Below are positions 45,584-58,440 of a stretch of DNA of 64,000 nucleotides, in pieces. The notes below the pieces were generated by a model. The model worked only from the letters and a program-made list of their open reading frames with translations, was not told the DNA's origin and made no database searches. A program made the translations under genes and the position numbers. The DNA comes from Trematomus loennbergii (taxonomy: Eukaryota; Chordata; Actinopteri; Perciformes; Nototheniidae). The stretch is from contig JAAOOA010000060.1 in NCBI GenBank assembly GCA_012861695.1, forward strand, positions 1,357,501 to 1,421,500, written 5' to 3'. Numbering within the stretch: position 1 is the stretch's first letter; every line of letters begins with the position of its first letter.

Positions 45584-45960
45584 GTGACACTTTTATTTTG
45601 TAAGATAGCAAGGGGGGGCATATTGTGATAACCAGGCCTGTCATAAAATGCACCCCCCCCAAAAGAGGTTTCTATTAATCCCACCCTCAAGCATTTTTTA
45701 GGGTATAGTTGTAGGACTAGTACCAATAAATGGAGCAAGTTTCATGAATGTGACACTTTTATTTTGTAAGATAGCAAGGGGGGGGCATATTGTGATAACC
45801 AGGCCTGTCATAAAATGCACCCCACCCAAAAAGATGTTTGTATTAATCCCACCCTCAAGCATGTTTTAGGGTATAGTTGTAGGACTAGTACCAATGATGG
45901 AGCAAGTTTCATGAATGTGACACTTTTATTATGTAAGATAGCAAGGGGTGCATAACGTGG
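45584..45960 (+). repeat. Tandem repeat, 166-167 bp unit, about 2.3 copies
   Basis: GTGACACTTTTATTTTGTAA starts at 45584, 45750 and 45917. The unit includes a G run, a C run (CACCCCCCCC), and GTATAGTTGTAGGACTAGTA. Copies two and one are about 95% alike by eye; the third is partial. Confidence 0.85.
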
Positions 45961-47577
45961 CAAAATATGCTGACAAAAAACTATGTAACATTTGTAAACA
46001 TATATTTTGATTATTATATGACAAATATGTAAAATTAAACAATACATTTTAAAGCACAGGACGTAACAATAATACACAAAACACAAACCTACAGACTGCT
46101 GGAGAAGAGATATCACAGGGGGGGGGGGTTGGGACACACACATTCCGATGGCCAATTAGTTTTAAACAAAGAGTATACTCAACATAGGCCTACAGCCTTA
46201 CTTTAATTCAGTCAGAAGATTTTAGTTGTGCTTATCCTTACAGGTAGCGTGGAGAGTAAGAAGAGAAGAAACACTTTAGGAAGATATGTGAAAGGATAGA
46301 AGTGTAATGGTAATTATATAATTACAGAGCCTGTCAATTTATACATTGACGAAAACAATGTGACTGTTAACCCAAGTGTATCTAATAATGTACTCTCTAT
46401 TTTTAAATATCAGAGAGGAAGAACAGAATGAGAAGGGAAAAACCGGAATAAAGATAAAGAAGCAAAGATTGAGATTGTACAATAGTGAGAAGACAAGACA
46501 AGTTAAGAAAAGGGAGAAAGTTTGGAGGGAAGAAAAAGTTAACAGATTCCACCTAGACCAGGTGGAATTTGTGTCTCTGTCCATTGATGCATCCAATCAT
46601 GGACATGTAAAGCTGCTACAAGATATTGTAAGATAAATTATAGCACATCAGTGGAAACAAAACTACTCGATTTTGTTGAACTCAAAGGAGAAACAGGAGA
46701 GGAAATTGCAGCTGAGGTCCTGGTGGTTATCCAACAATTCAACAACCGTTTGATCTCTTTGTTGTTCCAGTGTGTCTGACAGTTGTGTCTCTCTGTTCAC
46801 TTACCATGGTATTGAAATCAGATTTTCTGAAAGGTTTAATTAATGAGTTAGTTACCATTTATAGTAATTAGTTAGTACACATCAGTTTATTACAGCAGTT
46901 AAAATGTTCGAATTACATTGAACCAGAATTGTCCCCCCTTTTTCTTTAACAGTAAAGAAAATTGAAAATCTGGTCACCTTAGCATAGGGGGGTGGGGGCT
47001 GGTGAACGGTATGGTCAATGTTTGTAAACACTGTGACATTTTGACTTTATTTGATCATTTCAGTTAAAAACTAACGTTCATATTTCTCTTTTTGAGAAGA
47101 GAAATATGAATATGTTAGTGGCTGACCCAGCCCCATGGTCTGTCACAGTAGTGCGGGAAAGAGAAGTGCACTGTTTTGCCTGGCTGGACCTGTAATTTAC
47201 AGGAAAGGAGTGCGCGCTACTAAAGAGACGCGCTACCATGGAAACCAAACAATGGTGTAGCTGTATTGAAGTCCGAGTGGAAACAGTAGCATTTGGAGCG
47301 TTATGTTAGAATGAAACAGCCAGGTCGTGACTCACAAAAAAAAAGTGTTACTTCACTAACTGTAAGCTTGTCACTCAGAGTAACCTACAGTTAACTTAAC
47401 TGCTGGAGAAGAAAGATGGGGGGGAGAGAGCTGTGGCTGATGGGCCATTAGGTGTGTAAACACACAGCTGAGAGCTGCCGTTCATTCTGACTGTTTAAAA
47501 AACGGTAACAACGGACTATTTTTCTTAGCGGATGCATGTCAATTTAACGCAATATAAAATACATTTCCCTGCATTTT
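45961..47577. other. Unassigned sequence
   Basis: An 86-codon plus-strand ORF at 46376-46636 is Lys/Glu-rich and has no recognised family. A 40-bp copy of the 45.2-kb motif (GGTGAACGGTATGGTCAATG) lies at about 47,000. No other structure seen. Confidence 0.4.
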
Positions 47578-47895
47578 GTAATAAATTATTACATTTTGCA
47601 ATGGTTATTACAAAATGCCTGAGTTGCACTTTTAAAAAAACTGTAACATTCATTATGTAACCATAACCACTACCATAACTGTAAATACATCCCAAAATGG
47701 ATGTTGATATACATGTTGGCTAATGAATATTGGTAACACTTGATGTAGTTTTGGCCAATGAAAGATATTCTACTGAAATATTTTTTAATTAATTATCAGT
47801 AAGGATGATTCATGGTTGAATAAATAAATAAACAGTTATAATGTTATTGTTTGCAACTCATTTTGTAATAACCACTGCAATATGTAATAATATAT
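47578..47895. repeat. Inverted repeat pair of ~40 bp, MITE-like
   Basis: GGTTATTACAAAATGCCTGAG near 47,602 and TGCAACTCATTTTGTAATAACC near 47,853 are inverted copies, with further matching GTAATAAATTATTACATTT-type sequence outside. The outer boundaries are not resolved. Confidence 0.4.
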
Positions 47896-48029
47896 TTCAA
47901 AATGTGGCGACATGTATTACATATTTTCATTGAACTTGTTTACTACATAATGGGCAAATTATTACAAAAGGAGGTGTTATTATAATATATAATATATAAT
48001 GCCATTATATAATGTGTTTTTACTGTATT

Positions 48030-48121
48030 TATTCATAAAAAGCCTTTTAATTTGTTTTGTAAAGCACTTTGAATTGTCGCGTACAGAAAAGTGCTATATA
48101 AATAAACTTGCCTTGCCTTGC
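48030..48121 (+). mobile_element. LINE/SINE 3' tail with (CTTGC)n
   Basis: GTAAAGCACTTTGAATTG, GTGCTATATAAATAAACTTG and three CTTGC units form a retroposon tail. It ends where the hAT-A duplication begins. Confidence 0.6.
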
Positions 48122-48539
48122 CTTATTACTAGGGCTGTCAGTCGATTAAAATATTAATCGCGATTAATCGCATGATTGTCCATAGTTAATCGCGATTAAT
48201 CGCAAATTAATCGCACATTTTTTATCTGTTCTAAATGTACCTTAGAGGGATATTTTTCACGTTTTGAATACTCTTATCAACATATGAGTGGACAAATATG
48301 CTTTATGCAAATGTTTGTTTATGATCATTTGAACAATGACAATATTCTCATGAATCACAACAACCTCTGAACATTACAAATATTCGCCTCAATTCTATGG
48401 AATGCCATTTAAGCCAAAATTATAAAAATACATAAATAATTAAATAAATACATATATATATAAATATGCCTATGAAATACATTCTGAAATAAATAAATGA
48501 GGCAATAAATATGTATACATGTACATTTAAATATACATT

Positions 48540-48745
48540 TATTTATTTCATGGGACTTTTATTTCATAATGACACATTTATTTATTGGAAGAGACTTTTA
48601 TTTCATAATGAGACATTTATTTATTTCAAGAGACTTTTATTTCATAATGACACATTTATTTATTTCAGGGGACTTGTATTTCATAATGACACATTTATTT
48701 ATTTCAGGGGACTTGTATTTCATAATGACACATTTCCATTTCTTA
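48540..48745. repeat. 38-bp minisatellite, left foldback arm
   Basis: About five units of CATTTATTTATTTCA-(G/A)GGGACTT-TATTTCATAATGACA. The mirror copy is at 51,945-52,220. Confidence 0.85.
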
Positions 48746-50470
48746 TATGCAAATGAACGGGGCATGGTTAGCTCACAGATTTAGACCAAAGCAACAGCAC
48801 CGCAACACTGACTCAATAGCTCTTGTTTCACACTCAGCCTGATTTAGCTCTGGTTCTTCCTGTTTCAGCCACAGCGGAGCCGGCTCTAAACACCAAAACC
48901 GGTTCTTAGCTGACCCCACTTGGCTGACCGGCAAGAACCAAGAACCAAGAACCACGCTCACGTCGGAAGGGGGCGAGATTAACCTGAGCCATAATAACAG
49001 TTTATGGCGAGTACGGAAAATGAAAGTTGTAACAAGCAGTAGCGCTGAGCAAAGTGACTAAAACGCAACCACACACTTATAAAAAAACACACTTTATAAA
49101 GTCAGGCAACACTAACCAGGCTTCGTGTGATTCTGTTTATTTGTATCTTACTTTGACCATCCGTTTGCTGTCATTGATCATTGTGGAGAGCAGGCAGAAG
49201 TTTTGTTTGTATTATAGCAGCTATCAGATGGAATCAATACATGGGCTGCACAGGTTGTCATGTCCGACTATCACAAGTAGAATCATAATGAAAAGGTCAA
49301 ATGTGCCTGTAGAAACGGCTTATGCCACAATAGGATAGCAACAAGTAGTCAAGATAGTCAGTTTAGCTTCGGTTGCTGTTGCATAACTGCGGTCAACTCA
49401 GCCGTCTCTCGCGTTCGCTTGGTCAAATCAGCAGCTATTCATTTTTGAGTGCGCAATTAATAGCGCCTTTACGGTAATCGCTGTACAAGAGTAAAATAAT
49501 GCATGTTTTTTTCTGCTTTATTTGCAATACAAGTCATTTGTACCATAAGTTCTTAATAAAACTGACACTGTTTGACTCAGTCCTAGTTTGACTGCTACAA
49601 TAAAATGAAGTAGGCTACTTTTACTGTGTACTTTTTGGGTAATACTCTCTCAAAGTCCCTGAGAACAAACTCATGCACTTTGCTATATTTGATGAGAGAT
49701 AAAATAATTTTTAGCCATAAGTTCTTAATAAAATTGGTACTGTTGGACTCAGTACTTGTTAGACTACTACCACAAATACAATGAAGTAGGCCTACTTTTA
49801 TTGTGTACTTTTTGAGTAATACTCTCTCAAACTCCCTTCCCGAGTACAATAATGCATGTTTTTAGCTATCTTTGATGAGAGATAAAATGGTATTTTGCCA
49901 AAAGTTCTTAGTTAAATTGATACTGTTGGACTCAGTACTACTTGGACTACTACCACAAGTACAATCAAGTACTTTTACTGTGTACTTTTTGAGTAATACT
50001 AGGTCAAACTCCTGTCCTGAGTACATTCTTTCATGTATTGCTATCTTGATAAGAGATAATATCTATATTTCAGGTATTTATTTAAATAAGAAGTGACCTT
50101 TGAATAAATATTGCAAAACAAAGCCTATATCACCTGCAGGCTTAGCCAGTGTGTATTTCTTCCTGCACTACAAGATTTCGATGTGTACACATCTGGGCCA
50201 TTTATTGTGTAATTTCTCCAAACATATACAAATGCCTGTATTGGAGTCAAAAAGGTGCAGTAGAAGGACTTTAGCAGCATCATAAGAGGCCAACAAGAGT
50301 GACAGGGGTGTCACTGTGCTGAAGGAAGGTTGTGAACAGCTATCCAGGATAGTCTCTAAAGACTTTCCAAGGGGTAACAATGCTGCTGCTGGAGTACTGA
50401 TCTAGTGGATCTAGTGTTGATGTCATCTGTCTACCTTATCCTCTTAAAATACTCTGTCTAACATTATCTG

Positions 50471-50633
50471 TACATTACATTACATTACATTACATGTCAT
50501 TTGTTGACACTTTTATCCAAAGCGACTTACATACATTCAGTACTGTGGACAATCCCACAGGAGCAATTTGGGGTGAAGTGTCCTCCCCTGATTCGAAGTC
50601 CAGCACACTATCCACTGAGCCACAGCCTCCCAG
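50471..50633 (-). mobile_element. tRNA-SINE with L2 tail in foldback loop
   Basis: On the minus strand: GGCTGTGGCTCAGTGGATAG (box A region), CTTCGAATCAGG (degenerate box B), then GTAAGTCGCTTTGGATAAAA and a (TGTAA)n tail. It is the same family as 59,751-59,934. Its tail matches the L2 LINE at 5.6 kb. Confidence 0.8.
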
Positions 50634-51944
50634 TATTGTGAACGCTTTTAACGCTTATTAAATATAGCAGAAAACATGCATTATTCTACTCAGGAGGGGA
50701 GTTTGACAGGGGATTACTCAAACACTTTTGTACTTGTGGGAGTAGTCCAAGTAGTACTGACTCCAACAGTATCAATTTCATGTAGAACTTGTTGCAAAAA
50801 ATCATTTTATCCCTCATCAAATATAGCAGAATACATGAATTATTGTACTCAGGAGGGGAGTTTGACAAAGGATTACTCAAGAAGTACACAGTAAAAATAC
50901 TTCATTGTATTTGGGTAATAGTCTAACAAGTACTGAGTCCAACAGTACCAATTTTATTAAGAACTTATGGATACAAATCATTTTATCTCATCAAATATAG
51001 CAAAGTGCATGAGTTGTTCTCAGGGACTTTGAGAGAGTATTACCAAAAGTACACAGTAAAAGTAGCCTACTTCATTTTATTGTAGCAGTCAAACTAGGAC
51101 TGAGTCAAACAGTGTCAGTTTTATTAAGAACTTATGGTACAAATGACTTGTATTGCAAATAAAGCAGAAAAAAACATGCATTATTTACTCTTGTACAGCG
51201 ATTACCGTAAAGGCGCTATTAATTGCGCACTCAAAAATGAATAGCTGCTGATTTGACCAAGCGAACGCGAGAGACGGCTGAGTTGACCGCAGTTATGCAA
51301 CAGCAACCGAAGCTAAACTGACTATCTTGACTACTTGTTGCTATCCTATTGTGGCATAAGCCGTTTTCTACAGGCACATTTTACCTTTTCATTATGATTC
51401 TACTTGTGATAGTCGGACTCAGACATGACAACCTGTGCAGCCCATGTATTGATTCCATCTGATAGCTGCTATAATACAAAACAAAACGTCTGCCTGCTCT
51501 CCACAATGATCAATACAGTGAACGGATGGTCAAAGTAAGGTACAAATAAACAGAATCACACGAAGCCTGGTTAGTGTTGCCTGACTTTATAAAGTGTGTT
51601 TTTTTATAAGTGTGTGGTTGCGTTCTAGTCACTTTGCTCAGCGCTACTGCTTGTTACAACTTTCATTTTCCGTACTCGCCATAAACTGTTATTATGGCTC
51701 AGGTTAATCTCGCCCCCTTCCGACGTGAGCGTGGTTCTTGGTTCTTGCCGGGCAGCCAAGTGGGGTCAGCTAAGAACCGGTGTTTGGTGTTTAGAGCCGG
51801 CTCCGCTGCGGCTGAAACAGGAAGAACCAGAGCTAAATCAGGCTGAGTGTGAAACAAGAGCTATTGAGTCAGTGTTGCGGTGCTGTTGCTTTGGTCTGGA
51901 TCTGTGAGCTAACCACGCCCCGTTCATTTGCATATAAGAAATGG

Positions 51945-52220
51945 AAATGTGTCATTATGAAATACAAGTCCCCTGAAATAAATAAATGTGTCATTATGAA
52001 ATACAAGTCCCCTGAAATAAATAAATGTGTCATTATGAAATACAAGTCTCTTGAAATAAATAAATGTGTCATTATGAAATAAAGTCTCTTGAAATAAATA
52101 AATGTGTCATTATGAAATAAAAGTCTCTTGAAATAAATAAATGTCATTATGAAATAAAAGTCTCTTGAAATAAATAAATGTGTCATTATGAAATAAAAGT
52201 CCCATGAAATAAATAAATGT
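51945..52220. repeat. 38-bp minisatellite, right foldback arm
   Basis: About seven units of AAATGTGTCATTATGAAATA-AAGTC-(C/T)C-(C/T)TG-AAATAAAT. Two more units than the left arm. Confidence 0.85.
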
Positions 52221-52405
52221 GTATTTAAATGTACATGCATACATATTTATTGCCTCATTTATTTATTTCAGAATTTATTTCATAGGCATATTTATATATA
52301 TATGTATTTATTTAATTATATATGTATGTATTTATTTATTTAATTTTAGCTTAAATGGCATTCCATACAATTCAACCTGGAACCTCTCTCATACAATACA
52401 ATACA

Positions 52406-52513
<108 letters not shown>

Positions 52514-52559
52514 ACTTGCAACATTGTTGATGGCCAATTAGTTAGCCAATTGTGTGTGT

Positions 52560-52650
52560 GTCGGCGCAGTTGTCGGCGAAATGCCGCTCCTCTGTTTTCA
52601 TAACTGTCAAAGCATGAGAATGAAGTTCCCACTGTGGGTCAAAATAATGC
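52560..52650 (-). pseudogene. hAT-A transposase, downstream half
   Basis: On the minus strand, after the hAT-B insertion point, a frame reads an AHYFDPQWELHSHALTVM segment and then TEERHFADNCAD. This fits the hAT core that follows LGVTA in the upstream half. Beyond about 52,560 the similarity ends in the TG run and foldback, so the rest of the core and the dimerisation domain are missing. Confidence 0.7.
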
Positions 52651-52714
52651 GCTGTGACCAGAGTTGGGTGTAACGCGTTACAAAGTAATACTGTAATAAT
52701 ATTACTTTTGTCGG

Positions 52715-53258
<544 letters not shown>

Positions 53259-53404
53259 TTTGTCGGTAACGGAGCAGTGTAACGCGTTACTTTTATAATT
53301 CAGTAATCACACTGACAGACAAGAGGGGTTTCCGCCGCAGGTTTATATGTACGTAATCTGCGCAACTTGCGCGTCCACATCTCCACGTGCAGTGCTGCAT
53401 AAAC

Positions 53405-53790
53405 ATGGCTGAGTCAGCGATAACTTTCGAGGGGTGGAGGTATGCCCATTATTTTGAGTTCGTCCGAAGAATAGACAGGAATGTGACGGTGAGGTGCAAA
53501 CTGTTCCAGGCCAGAAGCTGTTATCCACTGCTGTAAACACCACGTCAAACCTCAACAAACACCTGCAAAGAACACATGCTAAGGTGAAGCTAATAGCTAA
53601 GGACCCCCGAACCCAGAGTGAGGATGTTGTGAGTGTGCCGCCGCCGACTCCGAAGCAGCAAAAAATACCGGTAACCAAAGCAGAGATGGACAGGCTTGTA
53701 GCATCCTTCATAGTAGAGGTAATGTTGCCCATTTGCACAGTGGAATCACCATCGCATCGTTCAGAGATATACTGCGCAAAATACAGATAG
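53405..53790 (+). pseudogene. hAT-B transposase N-terminus with BED zinc finger
   Basis: From an ATG at 53405 one frame reads WRYAHYFEFVRRIDRNVTVR with the first Cys of the BED finger. A frameshift near 53,500 leads to the frame at 53494, with PGQKLLSTAVNTTSNLNKHL and QRTH giving the His pair. PTPKQQKIPVTKAEMDRLVA and SFIVEVMLPICTVESPS follow, the start of the hAT core region. The frame then breaks near 53,755. The catalytic core and C-terminal domain are absent, so the element is non-autonomous. Confidence 0.75.
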
Positions 53791-54049
53791 CAGGAGACAG
53801 AGGACAGCCATAGTCAGAGCTATCTGGATCAGTCTTATGCGACAATGGAAACTGAACTAAAGAGAACATTTGAAACTTTAGCAGTCTGCGTGATCTGCCT
53901 GTAGGGAGGGGCGGGCCGGCCCTGCGAGTAAAGTAACGAGTAAAGTAACGAGTTACTTTATGTAGAGAGTAACGAAGTAGTGTAATATATTACTTTTTTT
54001 AAAGTAATATGTAATATATTACTTTTTTTTAGTAACGACCCCATCTCTG

Positions 54050-54440
54050 GCTGTGACCCCGAGGTAACTGTCATTACTGAGTGAAGTCCAATAGTCTCCG
54101 GTGAGCGCAACTGTGGAAGTCTTTCTTAAATCCTCCTCTACTTTCGCTTTTTGGACTTCATACAAGTTGTGTATTTTCGACACAGTGGTGGCTCTGGAAG
54201 GCAATTCATAAGTGCAGTCGTTGGATGTGACCCGAATTATATCACGCAGCCCTCGTCCTCCATAATGTTAATTGGCCTGCAAGCTATAGCCACCCATTTA
54301 GCGACCTTTGTTGAAAGTTTGCTGCTCGTAGACGTGTCCAGGCGTCTCCCCCGCACACTTTCAAGTGTGGTCTGCCGCAAGCGGGCGGCAGGAGCGGGGC
54401 TGTCGGCATCAGCAGTGTGCTTGGATTGTATGGATGGTAT
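54050..54440 (-). pseudogene. hAT-A transposase, upstream half
   Basis: On the minus strand a frame reads KVAKWVAIACRPINIMEDEG, then YELPSRATTVSKIHNLYEVQ, TVALTGDYWTSLSNDSYLGV and TA. This is the pre-core helix region and the LT.D.WTS start of the RNase H-like core of hAT (ZBED-type) transposases, where the Asp is catalytic. The ORF is cut exactly at the hAT-B duplication, and coding resumes at 52,650 on the other side. The upstream BED finger is not visible, since only about 100 bp of terminal sequence remain. Confidence 0.78.
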
Positions 54441-54552
54441 TTTAAACTCTGAAACTACGGGGCGGCCGAGGACAAAAAATGCACATGCGTTAATCGCGTT
54501 AAAATAATTAGTGGCGTTATTAACGCGTTAACTTGACAGCCCTAGTTATTAC

Positions 54553-54713
54553 ATAATGAAGGGGAAATGTATTACATATTGTATAGGTATAGTTAATAAA
54601 TGATGCATTGTTATTTCATACAGGGCCAAAAAGAGTAGTCTGTTATCCTATTTAACAATCTTGTTTTTTGTTTCACCTGGTGACAACTTTAAACATGAGC
54701 TGATCACTCATTA
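54553..54713. repeat. First copy of a ~62-bp direct repeat flanking a TIR element
   Basis: CAGGGCCAAAAAGAGTAGTC ... TCTTGTTTTTTGTTTCACCT at 54,623-54,685 is related to 55,878-55,953. Confidence 0.55.
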
Positions 54714-55873
54714 ACCTGTTAAGCCCTGAGCCTGTTTTTCAGGTCTCAGGCTCGAAAATGACATTCCCAGAACAAATGACCATATCTTCCCTTCTAAAAG
54801 GGTTAAATTAATAATCTTTTCTCTCAAAGTAATGATAAACCTGTGAGTTGGATGTAGAAGAGTCAGAATCAATATAGATGTTTTTTTTTAACGAAAATTC
54901 AGATTTTACATAGTAAAAAACTGTAAATTATAGTGTCCGTCCAAAGATTCTTTTTTACTTATAGTGAAAACTACCCTTGGATGATGGTAAGGTAGACTAA
55001 AAGCTTTAGGAATCCAAAGTACAACATATAATAAGTACCCTGTATCAAGATGGAAAACAAGTGACATTTGACCTTTTTAGAGAGATTTAGCAAAAATAAA
55101 CCACTTCTGGGGTCATTTGGGTGGATTTTCCATATCTCTGGCTTCCCTTGCTCGATTTTGATGGTTGACACCTCTTTCTGACCGTTAGAGCCAATAGAAT
55201 CGAAGGGGGAGTCCCCACACACACTCATTGTGAAGAGAAGAGGTGGGGGCTTCGCGCATGTAATTTAGCATCAGAGTGAACCTATCTCTAGCTTTGACAT
55301 CTGGAAACGGAAAAGCAGTTTTAATGCTTATGGATTATCAGAAATCATTTCAAAGGGACACAGACACATTGGATTAACCTATGGATTAACTTCAGCAGCG
55401 TTTTTATCGTTTTAATGCCATTGAAGACCACTTTGGAGAGACTACAGAGCCAAGGTAAAAATGTTAGCATTTTTAGCTACCTAGCGTCACCTGTTTTGAT
55501 GTCCGTTTTTGCTTATAACGTCGCCATTTTGTATAATTCAGTGATAATGTGGGTGTCCATCGATTTTGTGTCACCTCACGATGTGAAACGATGTCATGGA
55601 TGTAAAGAAGAGATAAATAATAAGGTTTTGTGAGTGATTTTCGGTGCAGTAAGGTGTTAGCATTTTTCGCTCGTTGCTAATTCAGAGGCTCAGTGTTAGC
55701 ATTGTGGGTTTTCTTTTGAAAAAAAAAAAAAAATGATCAGTTAGATGAGTTTCTTCCAGTTACATGGATATAAAACATTCATAGTTTTATTAAATGAACA
55801 TGCCCTCAGACACTGTTTCCTGCAAGATGTTGCGGCAGTGCCCCGGTACCGGGGTCTCTCGGGCTTAACAGGT
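54714..55873. mobile_element. Unclassified TIR element, ~1.16 kb
   Basis: The left end is ACCTGTTAAGCCCTGAG. The right end, read inward, is ACCTGTTAAGCCCGAGAG. No transposase is visible. A 72-codon ORF at 55415-55633 has no known family. Imperfect direct repeats of about 62 bp lie just outside both ends. Confidence 0.6.
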
Positions 55874-57873
55874 AACAAGGTCCGGAACAGGGCCAACAAA
55901 ACAGTCTTGTACCCTATTTAATCTTCCATCTTGTTTTTTCGCTTCATCTGGTGCCTTAACTCACAAATTCTTGTGTTAATGGATTTTCTTATATCTGATG
56001 TCTTGGTCCCTGGATGGTGGTTTACTACAGCATCTGTGGAACAGAACAATTACAAATAATTAGAAGTTCACAAAAGACAGCAGGAATTATAATATCTATA
56101 TTAAAGCATGGGCTGGCTTGGTGAATAATGTGGGAATTGTTAGATATTCTTGAACCCCGAGAGCAGGAGAGACTGAAAAGAGTCAAGGCAAGCTTATAAA
56201 AGTTAACAGCATTTAATTACACAAAAGATGCGGTGGTTTACAAATGAAATTGCAAGCGGAGACACTCTCCCATGTGTTGGTCAGCCCAGGTCAGGAGGCG
56301 AGAACTCCTGATTCTTGGCTTGGTCTTCCTGTTGTCATCTGAGGTCTTCTCCTATTGGCCAGCGTCGTCGGGGGGCGGGTCCAATGCAATTCCTGCCTTT
56401 TTTGTTGCTAAATTACATCCTTCTGGTGTCTGTGGTTATTTAAACATTCCCTGATAAACGTTATTCAGCGTCAATAAATGAGTGCTAATCCCAGTGTGTT
56501 TAGTGTACAACATCACATGTCATTTCACCTTCAATTCACGGTTTCAAAACGTTAGCCACATGCTAATGCTAACCGGAAATGAAGGATTTTCAGAATAAAA
56601 CTGCTTTTAAGCTGACGGAATGTTTAAACTAAATGATGCCATAAAACATTGATTTTAATCAGAATGCAAATAGTGGAAGAATAGGCTTTGTACGTTTTGA
56701 GTGTGGCGCTACTGGTTGGTATATTTTATGGAATTTGGACCAAGCATCTGCATCTGTAACAGTTCTGTTTAAAACTTTTTCAAATGTAATTGCATTTATC
56801 TTTAAAAGACTACTTTTATTGAATGAGAGTTTTACCTAGCACAATGAGCCTGGGGTGGTGGGAAGGGAGAACTGGGCCTCGGCATCGGCAGGAGTTGTAG
56901 TCGCCTATGAGTTTTAGAATGTAGATGAACAAAAGCATAGAAAAACCCTGAAATATGTACTGACACAAAGCTACAACCCTCGATTTTGTAAGTAGTAGTA
57001 GTAAATACATAGGTGTATACAATATACAACAATACGCATAGTGCAATTAGCAGTACCAGTAATAAAATAACTGAATAAATAACATGACATGTGAAAAGTA
57101 AAATTACAGTGAAATGAAATGACAGTGTGTTCCTCACCACTGCTATCTGTTTCCTCTCTCCTAGTGTATTGTGGGTCTGATTCCTCACTACTGACGTCTG
57201 CCTCTCTGCATGGGCCCTCTCTCCTTATTTCTTCTACCTCACCCTGGCTCCTCTGTCCTCTTGACTTGTGGTTCTGCAGGCTTTGTTCAACCTAGGAATT
57301 TCAACAATGCTCCTGTGAAATATATAGATATAGTATTATGTGTCAACATTAAAATAACATACATTGGAGAGCAAAATGTGAAATTCCATTGACTGTAGGA
57401 TACATATTATACACACAATTGTCAGCAGGGGCAATAACAACTCAAATGTGAACTAACTTGAATGCATTAGTCCACAACACATAGCCTAACTAATGTTAGC
57501 CTACATAGTTACTAACATCAGAAGACATAGACTAACTGTGGTTACATTACTTAACTAGCTAGCTACAGCAACAGAAAATATTTTCATTCATCATCTTCAC
57601 CAGTCAGAAAATGTCCGATAGCCGCGATGCTAATTTCCGCTATGTTAAACTCCATTGACTTATGCAAAAAATGTTAGCGATCTAAAAGTCCGCTATTTTT
57701 GGCTGTTTTGGGTCGACTTCAGTTGACTGTAACATCGAAAATCTTACCGAATTGAATGTTCACAAAGCTGCGGACCGGTTATACACTGCATAACAAGGGA
57801 ACTAACATAGCTAATTTAGCTGTTGTAGTGCAGAGAGACGGGACCTAGGGATTAAGCAACTAGACTACTTGTA
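55874..57873. other. Mostly unassigned; possible LTR remnant at 56,139-56,513
   Basis: The second copy of the 62-bp direct repeat is at 55,878-55,953. TGTTAGATATTCTTG at 56,139 and GTACAACA ending at 56,511 form weak TGTT...AACA bounds, and the minus strand shows LTR-like U5 text, but no target duplication was found. No gene seen. Confidence 0.3.
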
Positions 57874-58440
57874 GTGTACATGCAGAATTATTTCAATTTA
57901 AGTTTTAAATGCTCACACACATACCTGACTCTCGTGCTGTATTTTCCTCTCGTTTTTTTATTTTTCCGTTTCGAAGCACCTGATGAATGCTTTCTCTTTG
58001 ACGGCACCATAATCCCATCATCAACAGACAGAGGCAACACACTTGCATTTGAATCTGCCAATCAGATCAATCTATTGCTGGAGAGGGGGGGCCCCCCCGA
58101 AATCTGTGAGATTGATTGGTTTTATGATCACTGGCACGTAATGTGTCCAATGAGAACGTTAACACATTTTAGAGAGTTATAACAAATATTTGTTTAGCGA
58201 AGACGGAGGTCAGTTTTGGATAGCGGAAAGCTACATGATCCAAGCCACTGTCAGCCGGAAGTGGCACGTTCGATTACTGTTTTGGGCTGTCTGCCGTGGA
58301 TGGGCTGCATTCCACTCCAAATAGCTGGTCGGCCATAACCAGAATCCAAACTCCAGCCGTTTTATGGATTCTCATTTAATTTCCAAGAATATCTCAGTAC
58401 TGGGTTATTTCCAATTTCAAAATAAACATATATATTAAAC
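57874..58440 (+). other. Unassigned ORF region
   Basis: A 102-codon frame (57874-58182) reads FEAPDECFLFDGTIIPSSTD and a later GGPPEICEIDWFYDHWHVMC. I do not recognise it. It crosses a G7C7 palindrome at 58,085-58,098. It may be chance. Confidence 0.25.

Larger units (their letters stand above)
48391..52372. repeat. Foldback element: ~1.7-kb inverted repeat arms with ~0.6-kb loop
   Basis: From AATTCTATGGAATGCCATTT (48391) the sequence to about 50,050 is repeated in reverse complement from about 50,655 to AATGGCATTCCATACAATT (52372). Landmarks in both arms: the 38-bp minisatellite, ACCAAGAACCACGCTCACGT, GCAGTAGCGCTGAGCAAAGT, GCGAACGCGAGAGACGGC, and a ~185-bp subrepeat in three copies near the loop. 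Arms look more than 90% alike by eye, with small indels. The loop holds unique DNA and an inserted SINE. No transposase is seen. Mirror ORFs at 48773-48961 and 51725-51907 are the same arm sequence twice. Confidence 0.88.

Noticed and set aside
48540..48745. Regular 38-bp repeats resembling a CRISPR array
   Set aside because: There are no unique spacers, and the genome is eukaryotic. It is a minisatellite mirrored in the other foldback arm.
48773..51907. Two matching ORFs (48773-48961 minus and 51725-51907 plus) as a duplicated gene
   Set aside because: They are the same stretch of the two foldback arms. They are 60-62 codons, no family, and Cys-poor except at the end.
56139..56513. A solo LTR
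   Set aside because: TGTT...AACA bounds are weak, with no target duplication or polypurine context. Kept only as a mention.
58084..58098. G7C7 palindrome as a functional site
   Set aside because: Too short and low in complexity to interpret; only noted within its region.
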